Assembly (NCBI RefSeq): GCF_047495875.1
Contig: NC_092458.1
Coordinates: 110,037,727 to 110,101,726 of the forward strand
Length of the DNA: 64,000 bases
Origin: Pithys albifrons albifrons
Lineage: Eukaryota > Chordata > Aves > Passeriformes > Thamnophilidae
Direction of reading: 5' to 3'
The notes below the pieces were generated by a model that did not search any database, was not told where the DNA came from, and saw nothing but the letters and a program-made list of their open reading frames with translations. Both the position numbers and the translations under genes were made by a program. Below, one piece after another: positions 50,058 to 63,300 of this stretch; within the stretch, counting starts at the first letter, position 1; each line of letters begins with the position of its first letter.

Positions 50058-53000
50058 ACTTTCTATCTTCTACTTTTGAAGAAAAGTCCCCTTATCTTCT
50101 TTTTAAGTAGAAAAGGTTAAATTTCTTGTTTCAATGAGCTTAGGCAAAGTCCAAAAGGACCAAACTCTATTGACACTTGTTGTCCTGCTCTAAGCCCTAT
50201 GCAGTGTTACCTGTAATTAAAGCAGCTACATGGGCATGACACTTTCATTGCACTTTCTGAGTATTTTCAGTATAATGGAATTACTGACAGCTAAAATATT
50301 ATGGAATTGTCCAATTTAGGCAAGTCCTGTGCTGAAGGTGTTGACCTTTCGAAAATGGATTTCTTCCACACATTGGGTTTTACTTCCCCTATCTTGTTTC
50401 TCCTTCAGCAATTATTCATCTTTTATGGCTTCCTCCAGCTAAAAGCCTCAGCAACAGGAACATTTATTCAGATTCAGAATGGAAGATCTGGTACTGAAGA
50501 AGAAAGTTCAATTTTCCTTCTGAAAAGCACGAGAAAGACCATTACATGAGATGTAAAGACAGAGAGAAAAAGGGGCTGAATTCCCAAACTATTTGATGGC
50601 AGAAGTAATAATAGCAATGAATGAGGCCACATAAATGATTCATGAGGCTCATTTTTTTCCTATTGTTACTAAAAAGAGGCTCATTATTACTCAGAAAAAA
50701 ATGCTTTGTTGGTGATGTAAAAAGAAATCAGTATTTGCTATCAATTACTTTCATTAACATTGGGCCTTTGTACACAGTTTTAGAAATATATTTTATAACA
50801 ATATAATTTTGTAATTTCATCCCTACTGTGCTTTGAGTCTTCTGAGACCCACAAATCTCTTTAATACCTCCACTCCTGCTGATAATAAAAAGTCTTGTGG
50901 GTGTAGTAACAGCTAAAAATACAATAGTAAATGATTCGTATATTACCATTTCAGAGGTCACAATGGGTAACACAGAGACCACGAGCATATAAAATAAACA
51001 TCCTCTAAAACACAGGCAAGTGGTAGCTTCACAATAATCACTTTGAAGAGATGTGACTCCTTTAAGGACATTTTCTTCTTTAGTTTGAAGGCTGTTAGAA
51101 ATATCCGAACATATGTTCTGAGGCAAAGAAATTTCAATGGGATATTTTTTCCTTTTAAAGCCCAATCCGTAAACCACCGACTTCCAACATGAGACAGCAA
51201 CAAAAATGAGTCAAGCTAGAGTGCATATTTAGCAGAGATGTAAGGAATAAATAGAGCTAAAACTGGTCTTTTTGGGTTCTGTAAACAGTGTGTCATTAGA
51301 AGCCAATGAAGACAATAAAGAATGGGATTACCACGCATCCATTTGAGAGATTTCAATCAATATTTAAACAGTTTCAGAGAATTTAATGTAAAACAGGGAG
51401 CTTTCTCAAATAAGCAATCAAACCAATCCATTAAGGCTGTAATCACCATTATGCCTGGGTGTTCCTGTGCTTTAGAATAAACTGATTGCGCACATTCTGC
51501 TGAAGTGGTACCTCTGGCATTTACCTTGTTGGTATTCTTTTTTTTTTTTAATACTGTACATTATCTTGCTTATCCTCAACTTCTTAATATAATAAATCCT
51601 TCCTATGTCTTGTTAAAAGCACCTGAAAAAAAAAACAACAAACAAACAAAGCATTCTTGATAGGGCTATAAATATATATAAATGATTATGAGGCAAATGA
51701 GGCCAACCTCACAGTACTAAAATATAGAGACAATGCAGCTGTGTAAATCATGTCTAATTACTATTAGAGTGGAAAGATTCACTGTAAGAAATTAGTATTA
51801 ATTTACCATAAAAGCATGCTATTCAACCTTAAGAAATGGAAGCTAGTATAGGTCCTGCTGTCCATTTTCCCCTGCAGTTGAGACACTAACAAAAGGGGAG
51901 TCTGGGTCTCATGGGAAATTTTACACTGAGTAATATCAGTCTTACAATCCTGCTAGGGTTATAAACTTAACTGACGAGACCAGATATTTCTGTATAAACA
52001 GCAGAGCAGCCTCAGAGATATTTGATGAAAGGAAAGGAAAGTAACATCAGAAATCATTGCCTCTTCCAGAGAAGCCAGAAGGTTTAAGCAACTTGATTTG
52101 GATTAATCAGATAAAAGAAAACACTTCCAGGCAGAGAAACTGATGTAGGTAATACCACTCACACGTTTTGTGAAACATTTTGCATCACTCTGCCGTGAAC
52201 AGATTCATAGTTCAACAACAAGGAAGATAGCACTGCTTTTATAGATTATCTGTAAGAAGGAGAAATACAAATGAAATGGAATGAAGGGATTCTGAAATTT
52301 TCATATTTATTTTTAATTTTTTTCTATGAGGAATTGATTTTACCTGCTTGTTTTAGCATGGTGGATATATTGCGTCAGTGGGATGTGTAATAAATCAATA
52401 GATGGAAATCTTGCTGTGAAGGCAGTAAATTAGAGCAAAACTATATCCTGTTATAATGCTAGGGAAAATAGTAAGCAAGTTTCAAAGAAGGGGAAAATTG
52501 TAAATTTGACATTTTGCTTAACTTCCTACTTTGCACATTAATATTAAGACTGTGCAACTGCGATGCAAACTACAACTACTGCTGGGAAGAGTTACTTTCT
52601 GTCATGGATAAGTATATTGCCAATGAACCCCATTTTCTGCCCAAAATTTTGGCCTTCATAAAATTTTTAGTCATTGTAGTGTCCTGACTGCTTAGTCTGA
52701 ATGGAATAGTCTTCTCTGAAAACCTTCATTTCAGAGAGACTGAAATACATTTACATTTGCCTAAACTGATGAACAGCACTCCTGCCTGCATCTCCTGCAT
52801 AGGAATGAATCAATTCATCCACAGAACATCTGCAGATGGAAAAATTTCCCCTGGGAAGTGATGTGCTTTCAATGGGTACAGACAGCTAATCTGTGGTGCT
52901 AAATGAGAGGATACTTGTGTTATGGCTGTGGTTTCCTTAGATTAGCATTTATTTTAGTGCACTTATTTTTTAGGTGCTCCACAACCTCTAAGCTTTTACG

Positions 53001-54122
53001 TGGCAAATCTCGGATGAAGATGCTGTAGTGCTTTGTAGCACAGCTTTCCTGTGCATGCTTTCATCTCGTTCCTCTCCTCCTCTCCTTGTCTGCTCTCTCT
53101 TTGCAGTTCCTCATAACCTACCTCACTGCAGGTACATCCTGTGCCTCTGTTTTCCCCAAACATGGTCTCCTGCCTGCTCTCCCTGTGCTAGTTCTGCTCT
53201 AAGAATCACTGTCCCCCACAGTTTAATCCCAGGTTTCTGGCTGGCTCCGTGAAGTCCGTTTCTTCTTGCCTTCAAAACACCTTTATATTTTGTCAGGATA
53301 GGGTTTCTATGTGCACTTCTATGTCCCTCTTGCCATCATGACTCCACTGTTGCACTTTTATGAATGTTATTATCACTCTTATTCTACATCAGTGATCAAG
53401 TACTGCAGTTGTGAATTGCTGTAGAGGGAGAACGGGAGAAGGTGAGATTGGATGTGGTGACTGATGCTGTCATCAGCAATTACAGTGCTGTGTTCTGTGG
53501 ACAGCTGGAGGAGCACTTGAAATTGTGGATCTACCAGCTACTTTTTTGCACGATGTATGTCAAAATTCTTCCCAATCTATTGATTGTTCTACCCCTAAAA
53601 TATTGGAATAGCTCAAATATGTATTTTAAGGGAATATCATGCAGATGTGGAGAATCAACTTCAAGGTGAACAAGAATTCTCAAAACTTTGCCAATAATTG
53701 GAGATCATGGAAAAACTCCAAATAAAAAAAAAATAGAAGGAGTGATTATGGAAAGGGTAAAACTGAGCACACATCATCTATTCTAGCTAAAAATTTACAT
53801 GCAGACTTCCATTTTGCACATACTTGTGGAGATGAACCATACTTTTGCTTTGTATCATACACCCTCATGTCTTTAACAGGTAAGGGACTTTCCAGTTGTA
53901 TGGGTTGAATGACAGCAGGAGCAAAACCTGTATGATTTTTCTAGGTATGTAGTTTTAGGTTTCCCCAGAGCCAAGAAATCTGATAAATGTCAGCTTCATT
54001 TAGTGCCTTGGAACCAGAAGCTCACCTCTCTGTAATGGTAACTCAATACACAACACAAAAAATGTTACTCGATCTCTTAAAAGTTCACTATTGGTACTGA
54101 AAAGTCATCTCTAGGAAAAGCT
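50058..54122. other. Non-coding stretch, no gene seen
   Basis: No supported gene. A minus-strand frame is open over 50728-51197, about 149 codons from its first usable start. It is long for such AT-rich DNA, but it has no recognisable domain or splice support. (CAAA)-type runs lie at about 51627-51650. Repeat-free, motif-rich sequence at 51415-51530 and 51655-51840 may be regulatory. Confidence 0.55.
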
Positions 54123-54248
54123 TAGAATCATAGAATCTCCTGAGTTGGAAAGGACCCAATAGGTTCATCAAAGTCCAAATCCTGGCCCTGCACAGGATAG
54201 CCCCAAGAATGACACCTTGTGCCTAAGAGCGTTGTCCAAAGCTTGCTA
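54123..54248 (-). repeat. CR1 LINE 3'-end fragment, another subfamily
   Basis: The plus strand reads TAGAATCATAGAATCTCC followed by 'tgagttggaaaggacccaataggttcatcaaagtccaaatcctggccctgcacaggatagccccaag'. This is the reverse complement of the CR1 3' end. The 'cctgagttggaa...cctggccctgcacagg' series differs from the other copies here and marks a different CR1 subfamily. About 125 bases remain. Confidence 0.9.
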
Positions 54249-57200
54249 AGAATGCTTTCCCCTAGAAAATAATAATAAAAAAAAGATTTCATGTAAAAAT
54301 TAGCAATATTTAGCAAGACATGCTTGTCAGGAGATGTGGTTCAGTTGTTTTGTCTTCCTCTTCTTTCCCTGCTTGGACTGCCTTCTCCATGAAACACAAT
54401 AATGTTTCCATTTGTTGAAGGAAGATCTCTAATTACATTTCAAGTAATTGGAAGAACTAGAATAAAACTTGTAATGGATTTTTTTTTTCATAAATATGTC
54501 AAAGACCTTAAGCTCAGGGGTAGGAGAAGAGCAAGAAAATATTCTTTTCTTCATAGAAGAAAAGTACTTCCTTAGAAGTAGCTGTTTTTAATGAGCTCAA
54601 ATCTGGTCCTTTACCTTGGGAAAAAAAATGAAGCTCACATTTCTAGATCCTGACAGTGACCCAAGAGTCCAAAGTACTATTGATTTATCAAAGCTATTAA
54701 GAACCTGAGTCCCTTAATGGAGTAAATGGCATCTTTAATGGGATGTCTCCTGTGTGCCTAGAAACAGTTACCAGAAAATACTTGTATAATGGCCTAAGTT
54801 ATGCTGGACATAAAGGGTCAGATAATGGACTTTGTATTAGGACAGAAATACGTAACACCATTCCAAGAAATGACAACCAAGTCCATCCATGTCGCACTCC
54901 CCTCTCTCACCCTTCAGTTACTAGAAATTGCTAATGATATTGCAGCTATAATGGAAAAGAAGAAAGATATGGACATGACTTACTTACGGCATCCTTAAAC
55001 CTAATTTGTAATGTTCTGCATTTGTATTCAATATGTGCAGAACTGAAGTTGAAGATTAAGAAGGTTTATGCACAGATTGAAAGCTGACCAAAAGGAAGAA
55101 AAAGAAGAAAGAAATTGAAGGTGGTGATTTTCTTTACAGCTTTAGGTAACTTAACACACAGGTCTAAAAGGTAAGTGTCAGGCATTAGCTTTCATTGTTC
55201 ATTTAACAGAAGAAAGAATTTGGAAATTGAAAGAAATAGCAATTGTGAGTAATGTAGTCAGCATCAGAGAGTTTGTAAGCTCGTGGTAGACAAACCATTG
55301 TGTAACAAGACTAGTTTAAAGTTAATGACTACAAAAATGAAGCATGAATTTGCAGCAGAAGAAAAGACCAGAGACTGAATTAACTTGTGTCTGAGAGGAT
55401 TATTTATAGTTTTATTTAAAAGCATATTCATATAATTTCTGTTCAAGATAGATTATAAATTCAGTAAGCCCAATTCAACAGTAGGAAAATAGGAGAAAGT
55501 ACTGTTTTAGCTATTGAACTGAATGCCTAGAAAATTATTGAACACATCTAAAACATCAGTTAGAGAGATCACAGATGTGAAGAATAATATCAAACACAAA
55601 ATGTTGCTTTAAACAGAGAAGCTACAAATTCATGATGTTTCCTCTGCTAGAACTGCATTAGTTTACCAGTTTAGTTTATCAGTTTACCATTAGAACTGAC
55701 AATCCATTCTTTCAGAGAAGCTGCGCAAGAGACTAAGATCTAGCCCCAGTTTCCTATTCTGAAACAACCTGAGCACATAATAAGAATAATTTAATGGTCA
55801 ATTGTTTATTCATACTCTGATAATCACCATTATCATAATGCTAAACATTAAAAAACAATTTATGTTGAATAGCTCTTAAGTCATGATCATAAGTGGCAGC
55901 AGTAGGACTACCTATGAAATCAGTTAAAAAACACCTCATGTTGTGCAAGATAATATTTATGAAAATTTCAAGTCATATCAATGGAAGCATTTGCAGAGTA
56001 AGCTACACATGGCAGAATATGATTTATCCTGAAAGAAAAGAAAAGGGCCTTTTCCCATGGGGGAAAAAAAAATCAAACCCAAGCTAATTAACAAACCATA
56101 GATGCTTCTATTACTAGAGAACTACAAATTATATGTAAAAATACCGTAGTTCCTGTTATATATCAGTATTATACAATAGTGGAAATCATGACTGCCAAAA
56201 GAGCAATGCAATTGGAACTTCAAAAATTTAACCAGTTTGCTTGAAATTTGCTCCTAAAACCCCCAAACTCTGTGGCTTCAAGAAGGAATGAAACACCCTC
56301 ACTCTTCCAAGAAGAAAAATATCTTACAATCTCTGTAGAAAACCGGTGAACATGGGACTGCAACATTTAAATGGTCTCTTTATAGTCATGGATAATCATC
56401 AGCAAACAATGATCATTATATAAAATCAGCTGATACTTTCAGTCAAAATTCATGGCAACTTTGCCTCAAGACAATTTGCACTTCTTTTTTCCTCCCCTCC
56501 TTGTCTTTCAGAAGTGCTCTTTGTGCAGCAGCAACTTGAGAGATGAGAAATGTGTGTTACATTTCTGAAAGCACCAGGAATCTCCTGAGAGAAACTTGTT
56601 CTCATGAGACATCTACAAAGAGTAAGATACTTTGTCTAAACCTTAACGGTTTAATTAGGTTAGCTTAAGTTTCAAGTCAAAGGTTCATTCCCAACTATTT
56701 TTACCAGCCTCCACTGAAAACATGCAAGTTAATGCTTCCTAATAGCAACATTTGTTCCTATTCAAGCACAGCCATGGCATACTGTGAGAAATTGCATGAC
56801 ACAAGTGGGAATTAATGTTGCAATTAAAGGTTTTGAGTTTTGAAAAAGATTAAATAAACATATTTAATTCACATTTTTCTTAATTGAAAGCAATTATAAA
56901 GCAGAAACAAAAAATGAAGGCAAACACAATCTACAAAATTAAGAACTGATGGTACCAAAACTTGCCTCCCAAAGGGGACCAAGTGCATCAAGAAAATGAC
57001 TTTAAACAGTGACTTGAAGACAGGAACAGATGAATAAATAAATGGAGAGGTGGCATAAAAGTAGAAAGAAATTGGGAAAGAAAATAACTAGAATTTGTTT
57101 ATATTAGATGCAATAACTTAGATCATGTTGTTGTTGGTTTGTGTCTGGCAAGAAAGTACTGTGCTCACTTTAAGTGAGACAAATGCAGTGAATAAATGGA

Positions 57201-58454
57201 GAGCCTGGGATAAAGAAGAAATAATTTGTTGCTTAGTTTTTATTTCACACTCCTGAGAGTAGCATGATCCTACATATGGGACAAACTCTAGACAGAAGGA
57301 TAAGAACTGGTTAAAACCATCACTAACAACCCAGAAGAAAACAGAGTGTTCAATCAATCTGGCAGTCAGGCATGATTGGATAAGGCCAAGGGAGGAATCC
57401 TATTCCAGGGAGACAAAAGTCTCTCTTTGACTCCAACCATAGTAACAGAGGAAATGGGAATCTGTTACCATCCAAAATAATTGCAAAAATGAATTGTAGT
57501 AGAAATGTCATCAAAAGTTGCTTCCATCTTCATATCTTCTTCCACTTTTAGAGTTCTCTTACTGTCTCTGTTTTTGTCATCCCACTACCGAGGTTATTTG
57601 CTAACTATGATGGGGACACTGAGTAACAGTAATGCCTGATGTGTTCACCCAGCTCATAACATGCTGAAAATATCTGCCAAAACAGCTGTGTAATAATCAC
57701 TTCAGGATTTGAGTAAACCTGGTCAAATACATGCACATACAATGAATGAAATCCTTAGCAATGTTGTGGTCCATATAATGTCAGGTACAAGAACTAATGA
57801 AGCATAAGGATTGTGCACAACCTGCAGACTCAACCATGCAAAATCCTGTAGAAAACTGGAGGCAAGACAGCCACCTAGGAATTATCTTACCATTGCTAAG
57901 AACAGGGGAAACAATCCCTTGTCAGTACTCGACTTTGATAAAAGACATAGATTCATTCTTGAATGCTACAATACAAAGTTTCTGTTTCTCTTTCCATTGA
58001 CTGAATGTCATTCATAATCATGGGTTAAGCCTCTTTAAAATTCTGAAAGTTAGCATGGCTAAGAAAAGCCTTTCCAATGGCTGGGTTGTAAATCTCAAGG
58101 ACTCTTATCTGCTCCAGACCTTTTCTTTTGAAATCTTCTCTTTTGGCAAGTCTCAGCAGAAAACTGGCAACAGAGCTGGTACCACTAAAATCTTGAAAAA
58201 TGGCAAAAATCTTCAAAACCCAAACACATTCAAAACATTGGCACACAAATTATTATTTTCAAAGCATAAGTAATTTTATAATAACTTCTAACGATATTCT
58301 GCAATCAGTTTCACCAGGAAATTGTACCATAAAATCGCTGTTTGTGATCAGGATGAATTTAGTGGAAAGTTTATTGTTGATATGACAGAGTTTCCAGAGC
58401 ATCCTGAAATCTCCTGGTGCTTTTTGAAGTGGCCACATTTTGGGAAAAAAACTC

Positions 58455-58487
58455 CAACAAACAAACAACAACAACAACAACAAACAA
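58455..58487. repeat. CAAA/CAA microsatellite
   Basis: CAAA units are followed by about five CAA units in a 33-base run. It is a compound microsatellite. Confidence 0.9.
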
Positions 58488-59416
58488 TTGACAGCAGAAT
58501 AAAATTTCTTCCTGCCATAGGCCTTTTACTTCAATAATATTACTAGAATTTCATAGATCAAAACTAGACTGTTCTATAAGATGGAATGTAGTGTGATTAG
58601 ACTCCAGATGCAGTCAGTATTGCTATCATTTGAAAGTCAGATTGTATGGTGTGTATCCTAAAGTAAAATAAGCCCCATTCCCTTGTAAAGATAATGATCT
58701 CCCTAAATATTTATTTTTATATCATATTTATAGTGGGAAGATGAGGGAAGATACAGAAGCAGGTGTGGTTTATCCAAATCTCAATTAGACAGGCAGAGTT
58801 TGTTTTATTCTGTGATTGAATGGTTCAATACTACAAAGCTAATAAACAAAAGGAAAAACTCTGAAAATGGCACACCCTAGACCTGGTAGGTTTTCCTGCA
58901 ACCTTGCAAGCTTCCATATGAAGCCTTACATCTAGATAGGCTGAAAGACAGCAGATGACAATCTCTTCAGCATCCAGCTCACTGTAGTTTGGGAAGAATA
59001 GACTTCTGAACAAAATTATGTAAAATTTCCTTGCATCACAATACAAACTGTAAAACTGTCTAACTGTGCCTCTCAGACACACTGCCACAAACTATTCAAG
59101 TGAAAAAGGAAGAGATGACTCTTAATTCTCTACCATATTGTGAGGAGAGAAGGGCTGACTAACACAGCCAAGCTTTTTGAGAGCGTTAATGAGATTTATG
59201 CAATTTTACCCTTCCACATGGCCAGTAGGCTTTTGAAATTTGTGTTGCTTAAGTGGCTGGTGCAGAAAGTGCAAGAGAATAGCTGACAACTGAAAATCAT
59301 CTGAAACAAAGGGTGCAGGAAAAATGAAGGGAACAAGCCAACCCACAGAGATTCTGAGGTTGATGTCTACTCCTGGGTCTCAATCTGTCATCACCCATAC
59401 CACATGGTAGTTGTGT

Positions 59417-59430
59417 GTATATATATATAA
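59417..59430. repeat. Short (TA)n run
   Basis: About seven TA units follow a TGTG stretch. It is a minor microsatellite. Confidence 0.85.
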
Positions 59431-59682
59431 TGTATACCATTTATTTTGTCTTCTTGTCAACAAAATCCAAACATGTATCCTAAATGTCTCCCTTTAGGGG
59501 CTGCTCAATGGACAATGTGATGCAGCTGCTCCAGGTTTTGATCTTTCAATGTCAGAAACTGTCTGATCAAGTTTTACAATGTCAGCTCCTCCCACATGCT
59601 GTCACACCACACTTGAGCACACATGATATACACTCTATTTTGTGCTATAACCCAGCATTCTGCTGAGCCACAGCACAGTCCT

Positions 59683-59698
59683 CATATGAATTCATATG
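59683..59698. repeat. Perfect 16-bp palindrome
   Basis: CATATGAATTCATATG equals its own reverse complement over all 16 bases, with no spacer. No associated gene or element was seen. Confidence 0.9.
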
Positions 59699-60160
59699 TT
59701 TTGGAAAAAAAAAAGGCAAAAGGCACACAGAGTTTAAAATTGGCTCACTACAGAGAGTGGGAACAACCTGCCCTAGAGGAAGTTGTGGCTGAGAAGTGGG
59801 GATTGAAACAGCCCCGCACTACCTGGATTCCATCAGCACTGTCTATGTAGTCACAGACTGACAATCAGGAATGCAGTGTGCACATTGCAAGGCCACTACC
59901 ATATCAGACACTGGTATATTACCAAGAGATATCCTGTCATTGTAGGAAACAGGACAATTTTCTCAGGATGCTAATTCAGTGGTGATTAAATACTTTCTGG
60001 GCTGGTTCAAGGCCATTTTATGTCCTTCATCAGAGAAAGATTTATGTAGTTAACACAAGAGTTGCGGTAGCTAAGACTAAAAATAAAACCAACAGATGTC
60101 CAGTACAGGGGAATTTTTGTGCAAATCCACAGAATTCCATCCTATACAAACTCAATTTAC

Positions 60161-60387
60161 CTTGATTTCAATGTTTTTGCTGTTGAGATGATTGTAGCAG
60201 TTGCATCACAAGAGTACAAAACGCTCGTCCCATTCTGCACGCTGCCTTGGCTGGGTGTGTGACCCTCTGGGCAGTTAAGCACATTTTGGCTGTTTTGCAC
60301 ATCCTCAGCAGCAATTCCAGCCAATCCTTCATTAGGATGAAGGTGGGCAAGGGTGTGGGGCATCCTCGGAGATTCAGCACACTGTAA
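60161..60387 (-). CDS. Candidate internal exon, gene unknown
   Basis: On the minus strand, 227 bases lie between an acceptor (TTATTTCGTTTGCAG, ending at 60388) and a good donor (CAAG followed by GTAAAT, from 60160). One frame is open throughout: 75 codons from phase 0 plus two bases (phase 2). The other frames contain stops. GC content is close to half, while both flanks are strongly AT-rich, as expected for an exon in an AT-rich gene. The peptide begins LQCAESPRMPHTLAHLHPNE. Later it has a possible N-glycosylation motif, NGTS, at residues 52-55, and three cysteines in all (3, 39, 60). It ends in TAKTLKS. I recognise no domain or family, so no name is given. It could be a real exon of a large gene on the minus strand, an alternative or non-coding exon, or a chance structure. 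Confidence 0.45.
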
Positions 60388-63300
60388 CTGCAAACGAAAT
60401 AATGATGTAACTTACATTTTTGTCTAAATTTGGAGAGAAAACATAATTTATATTTAATTATTTTCTTATCTCTAGTTGAACTTTAGTTATTCCAGTGTAA
60501 AACTGAATTATGTCCACAGTATTTTTTGAAATACTAATATTTCAGACCCTCATCTGATTATTTTACTTAAAAGAAATTCTGATATATGCATATTTAAAAT
60601 TTTTAGTTTTGTTTTTTATTTTACATTGAAAGATTTCTGGCTTGGTCAACTGCAGATAACAGATTGGCTGACTTTTAAAACAACCAGTAATATAAAGAAA
60701 AAATTCTACGCTAATCTTTGGAATAAGAAAAGGAACACTCACTAAGGTATGAGAAAAAGTAGTAATGTTCAGTATGAAAAAAATCAGATCCTTTCTTTTA
60801 CCCACTGAAAGTACATTTCATTTAAAATAGCAAATGCTCTGTGCACAAACCTACAAAAGGAAGGAAAATCAGAAATAATTATTTTTAATAAGTTGAAGAC
60901 CCCAGAGACAAGAAATTATACAATCCCTGGGGATACTTTTATTAATTTCAGCTTTTGTTGAGAATTCAGTGAACTGAATTTTCTTATATATTTTTTTCAA
61001 TTTTAGCTGATGTACATAGAAATTTTTATTTGTATTGTAAAATGGAGCTACCAGAACAAAACAACATATTGATGTTATCATATTTTATAATGACTCTGTG
61101 GTCCCATGATCAGAAAGAATTAAGAAAACAACTAAAATGTCAAGTGCTTATTGTCTGAAACTTCCATGGGAATTAACAGCTTCGAATTTTTCAATAAATG
61201 CTTTAAGGAGCATGAAATTTACCCATAAACACATACACACAAAATTCTGCTAACTCTGCACAGCTTAGCCAAACATTCCTTAAATTCTTTTGGCAACTTA
61301 AAACAGATTTTTAAAATAAAAGCAGGAGGAGGAAATGACACTGAGAAAATGGAAAAGAAAAACCTTTATGCATTTTTTTCCATAACTTGGAGTTATATAT
61401 CATTTTAAATAATCATTCAAACAAATGGAAAGGTGTTTTTTTTTCTAAATGGACTGAAAAAGTCTTTCTATGACTAGATTATAGAAATTCCTATTGCAAT
61501 GATACTGGAGTATGATGATTCCCTTCCTGATTTTGTATAAATAATAAAGGACTGCTATGGGTGACAGTTTTCCTGCAACTAGCTCAACAGCAAAGAAGAA
61601 CAGCAAATAACACCATCTAATCTGGAGAGAAATATTTCTTTTCTGAGTAGGTGCTTAAATTTTTTGTAAAGATCAGTTTATTTTTATTATAGGATTCAAT
61701 TTTTGTGCCTTTTTTAAACATATTACTTCACAGAAGATCAGGGGAAAAAATTATATTCATAAGTCTTTCATCTGCACTGAAATCCACAGTCACAAAGTTG
61801 TTATGCTTTGTGACTGAGGCAGGTTTTAAATCAGTTTATTCTGAATTTTGGGAGACTACGATTTATCAAGCAACACAGTGATGCTGTTATAATCTGCAAC
61901 TGTGCTGACAAACCTTGTACTGTAAAATACAAGGCAGTTTTTAATGCCTTCCAATTATATTAAGATACTTATCACCGTTGTGAAAAACAGCAAACCCACC
62001 CAAATACTTTCTTTTCACTACAAGCTCCAGTTCAGTTCCACCTACCAATTGATTCATCCTAGAAAATCCCTTTGTGCTGTATGTCAAAACCTTGACTATA
62101 TGTGGAAAAAATGGCATCTTTTCAACTGAACTACCTTCTTCAAACTAGAGAAACATGAGGCAACACACCACTTATCATCACTTTACAAACACTTCCACTG
62201 CTAAATCAGGAAAAAAAATCTACATTAAATCATCCTGTGATATGACCTTAGTGGACATAAAGCAGTTTTAGTTTTAACATGAGTGCTAAAGGCAACATAG
62301 TTTTGCTCTGATAATCTAATATAAAACTACAAAGAATTTATCTTAACCAGCATTTCAACATGAGCTAGATGCATGAGTTTTTATGAAAACAGAATACAAC
62401 TTTTCAGAGTGGCCCAACTCCTTAACATGTTTAACTTCAACTAGATGTCCAGTAAATGAGGGCTCCAAAAATCATGATGAAGGAGGGAGAAGGGATACAC
62501 TTTATTTGAGGCTTGAGGATGGGCAACTCATAGCAACACTATTAATACAAGTTTACATGCCAGTTCTTATCAGGAGAGTGTCACACTGATAAGGGCTTGG
62601 ACCAAGGGGACGAGAGGCTTCCTGTCTGGGTGTAGGAAAAGGAAGACATAAGTGCTGAAGATCTGTCAGGAAAAGAGCTGCTTGTATGTTTGTTCTTTCC
62701 ATTTTCGAAGAAAATATGAGCTCAAAACATTCAAGTCATAACAGTTTTCACACACAGTACATATACATGAATGTTATTTGGCCATAACACCTTTGTCTAA
62801 GTGGAAATCATCTGGCATGATGACAGAAAGAGAAAACAGCAGGGCCATCCCATCACTGAAACAGAAACAGCACCTAAATTCCTCAGGCAAAGCATTGGTT
62901 TATGTACATAACCAAAGGTACCTGTCAGGCATAAAACAGTCAGCCAGTTTCAAAACTATCTAGGTGATAATAAAGGCAAGAAGAGTGTTGATCTGCCTCC
63001 AAGATGACTTTTGAAGCCTCTAAATTTTTCCTAGCTTCCATAAACAGACATATGGCAACATGAATCTTTAAGTGCATGTATTTCCCCTAAGCTTTTCCTA
63101 AAGACACACACACAAAAAAAGCTTTGACACAATTTGTTTATTTGCAGATTATGCCATTAAAGCACCAGACTCCCAGTGTGTGATTTGGGATCCCAAGTTA
63201 TCAAAGTTTTGCTTGACATTTGGACATTGGACAGCATACTAAAATTACTTATGATAGTTTTCTTCCCTCCTGTTGCACTCCCAGCAGAGCTTAAATAGGT

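Larger units (their letters stand above)
54249..60160. other. Non-coding stretch, no gene seen
   Basis: AT-rich, no supported gene. It contains a CAA/CAAA run at 58455-58487, a TA run at 59417-59430 and a perfect 16-base palindrome at 59683-59698. A possible 31-base plus-strand microexon at 55140-55170 (acceptor TTTCTTTACAG, donor AAAAG/GTAAGTG) is open in only one frame and not otherwise supported. Several overlapping short frames at 57797-58537 are chance. Confidence 0.55.

Noticed and set aside
55140..55170. Possible 31-base plus-strand microexon with good acceptor and GTAAGT donor
   Set aside because: Only one frame is open over 31 bases and no neighbouring exon on that strand was found. 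Such pairs are expected by chance in 64 kb.
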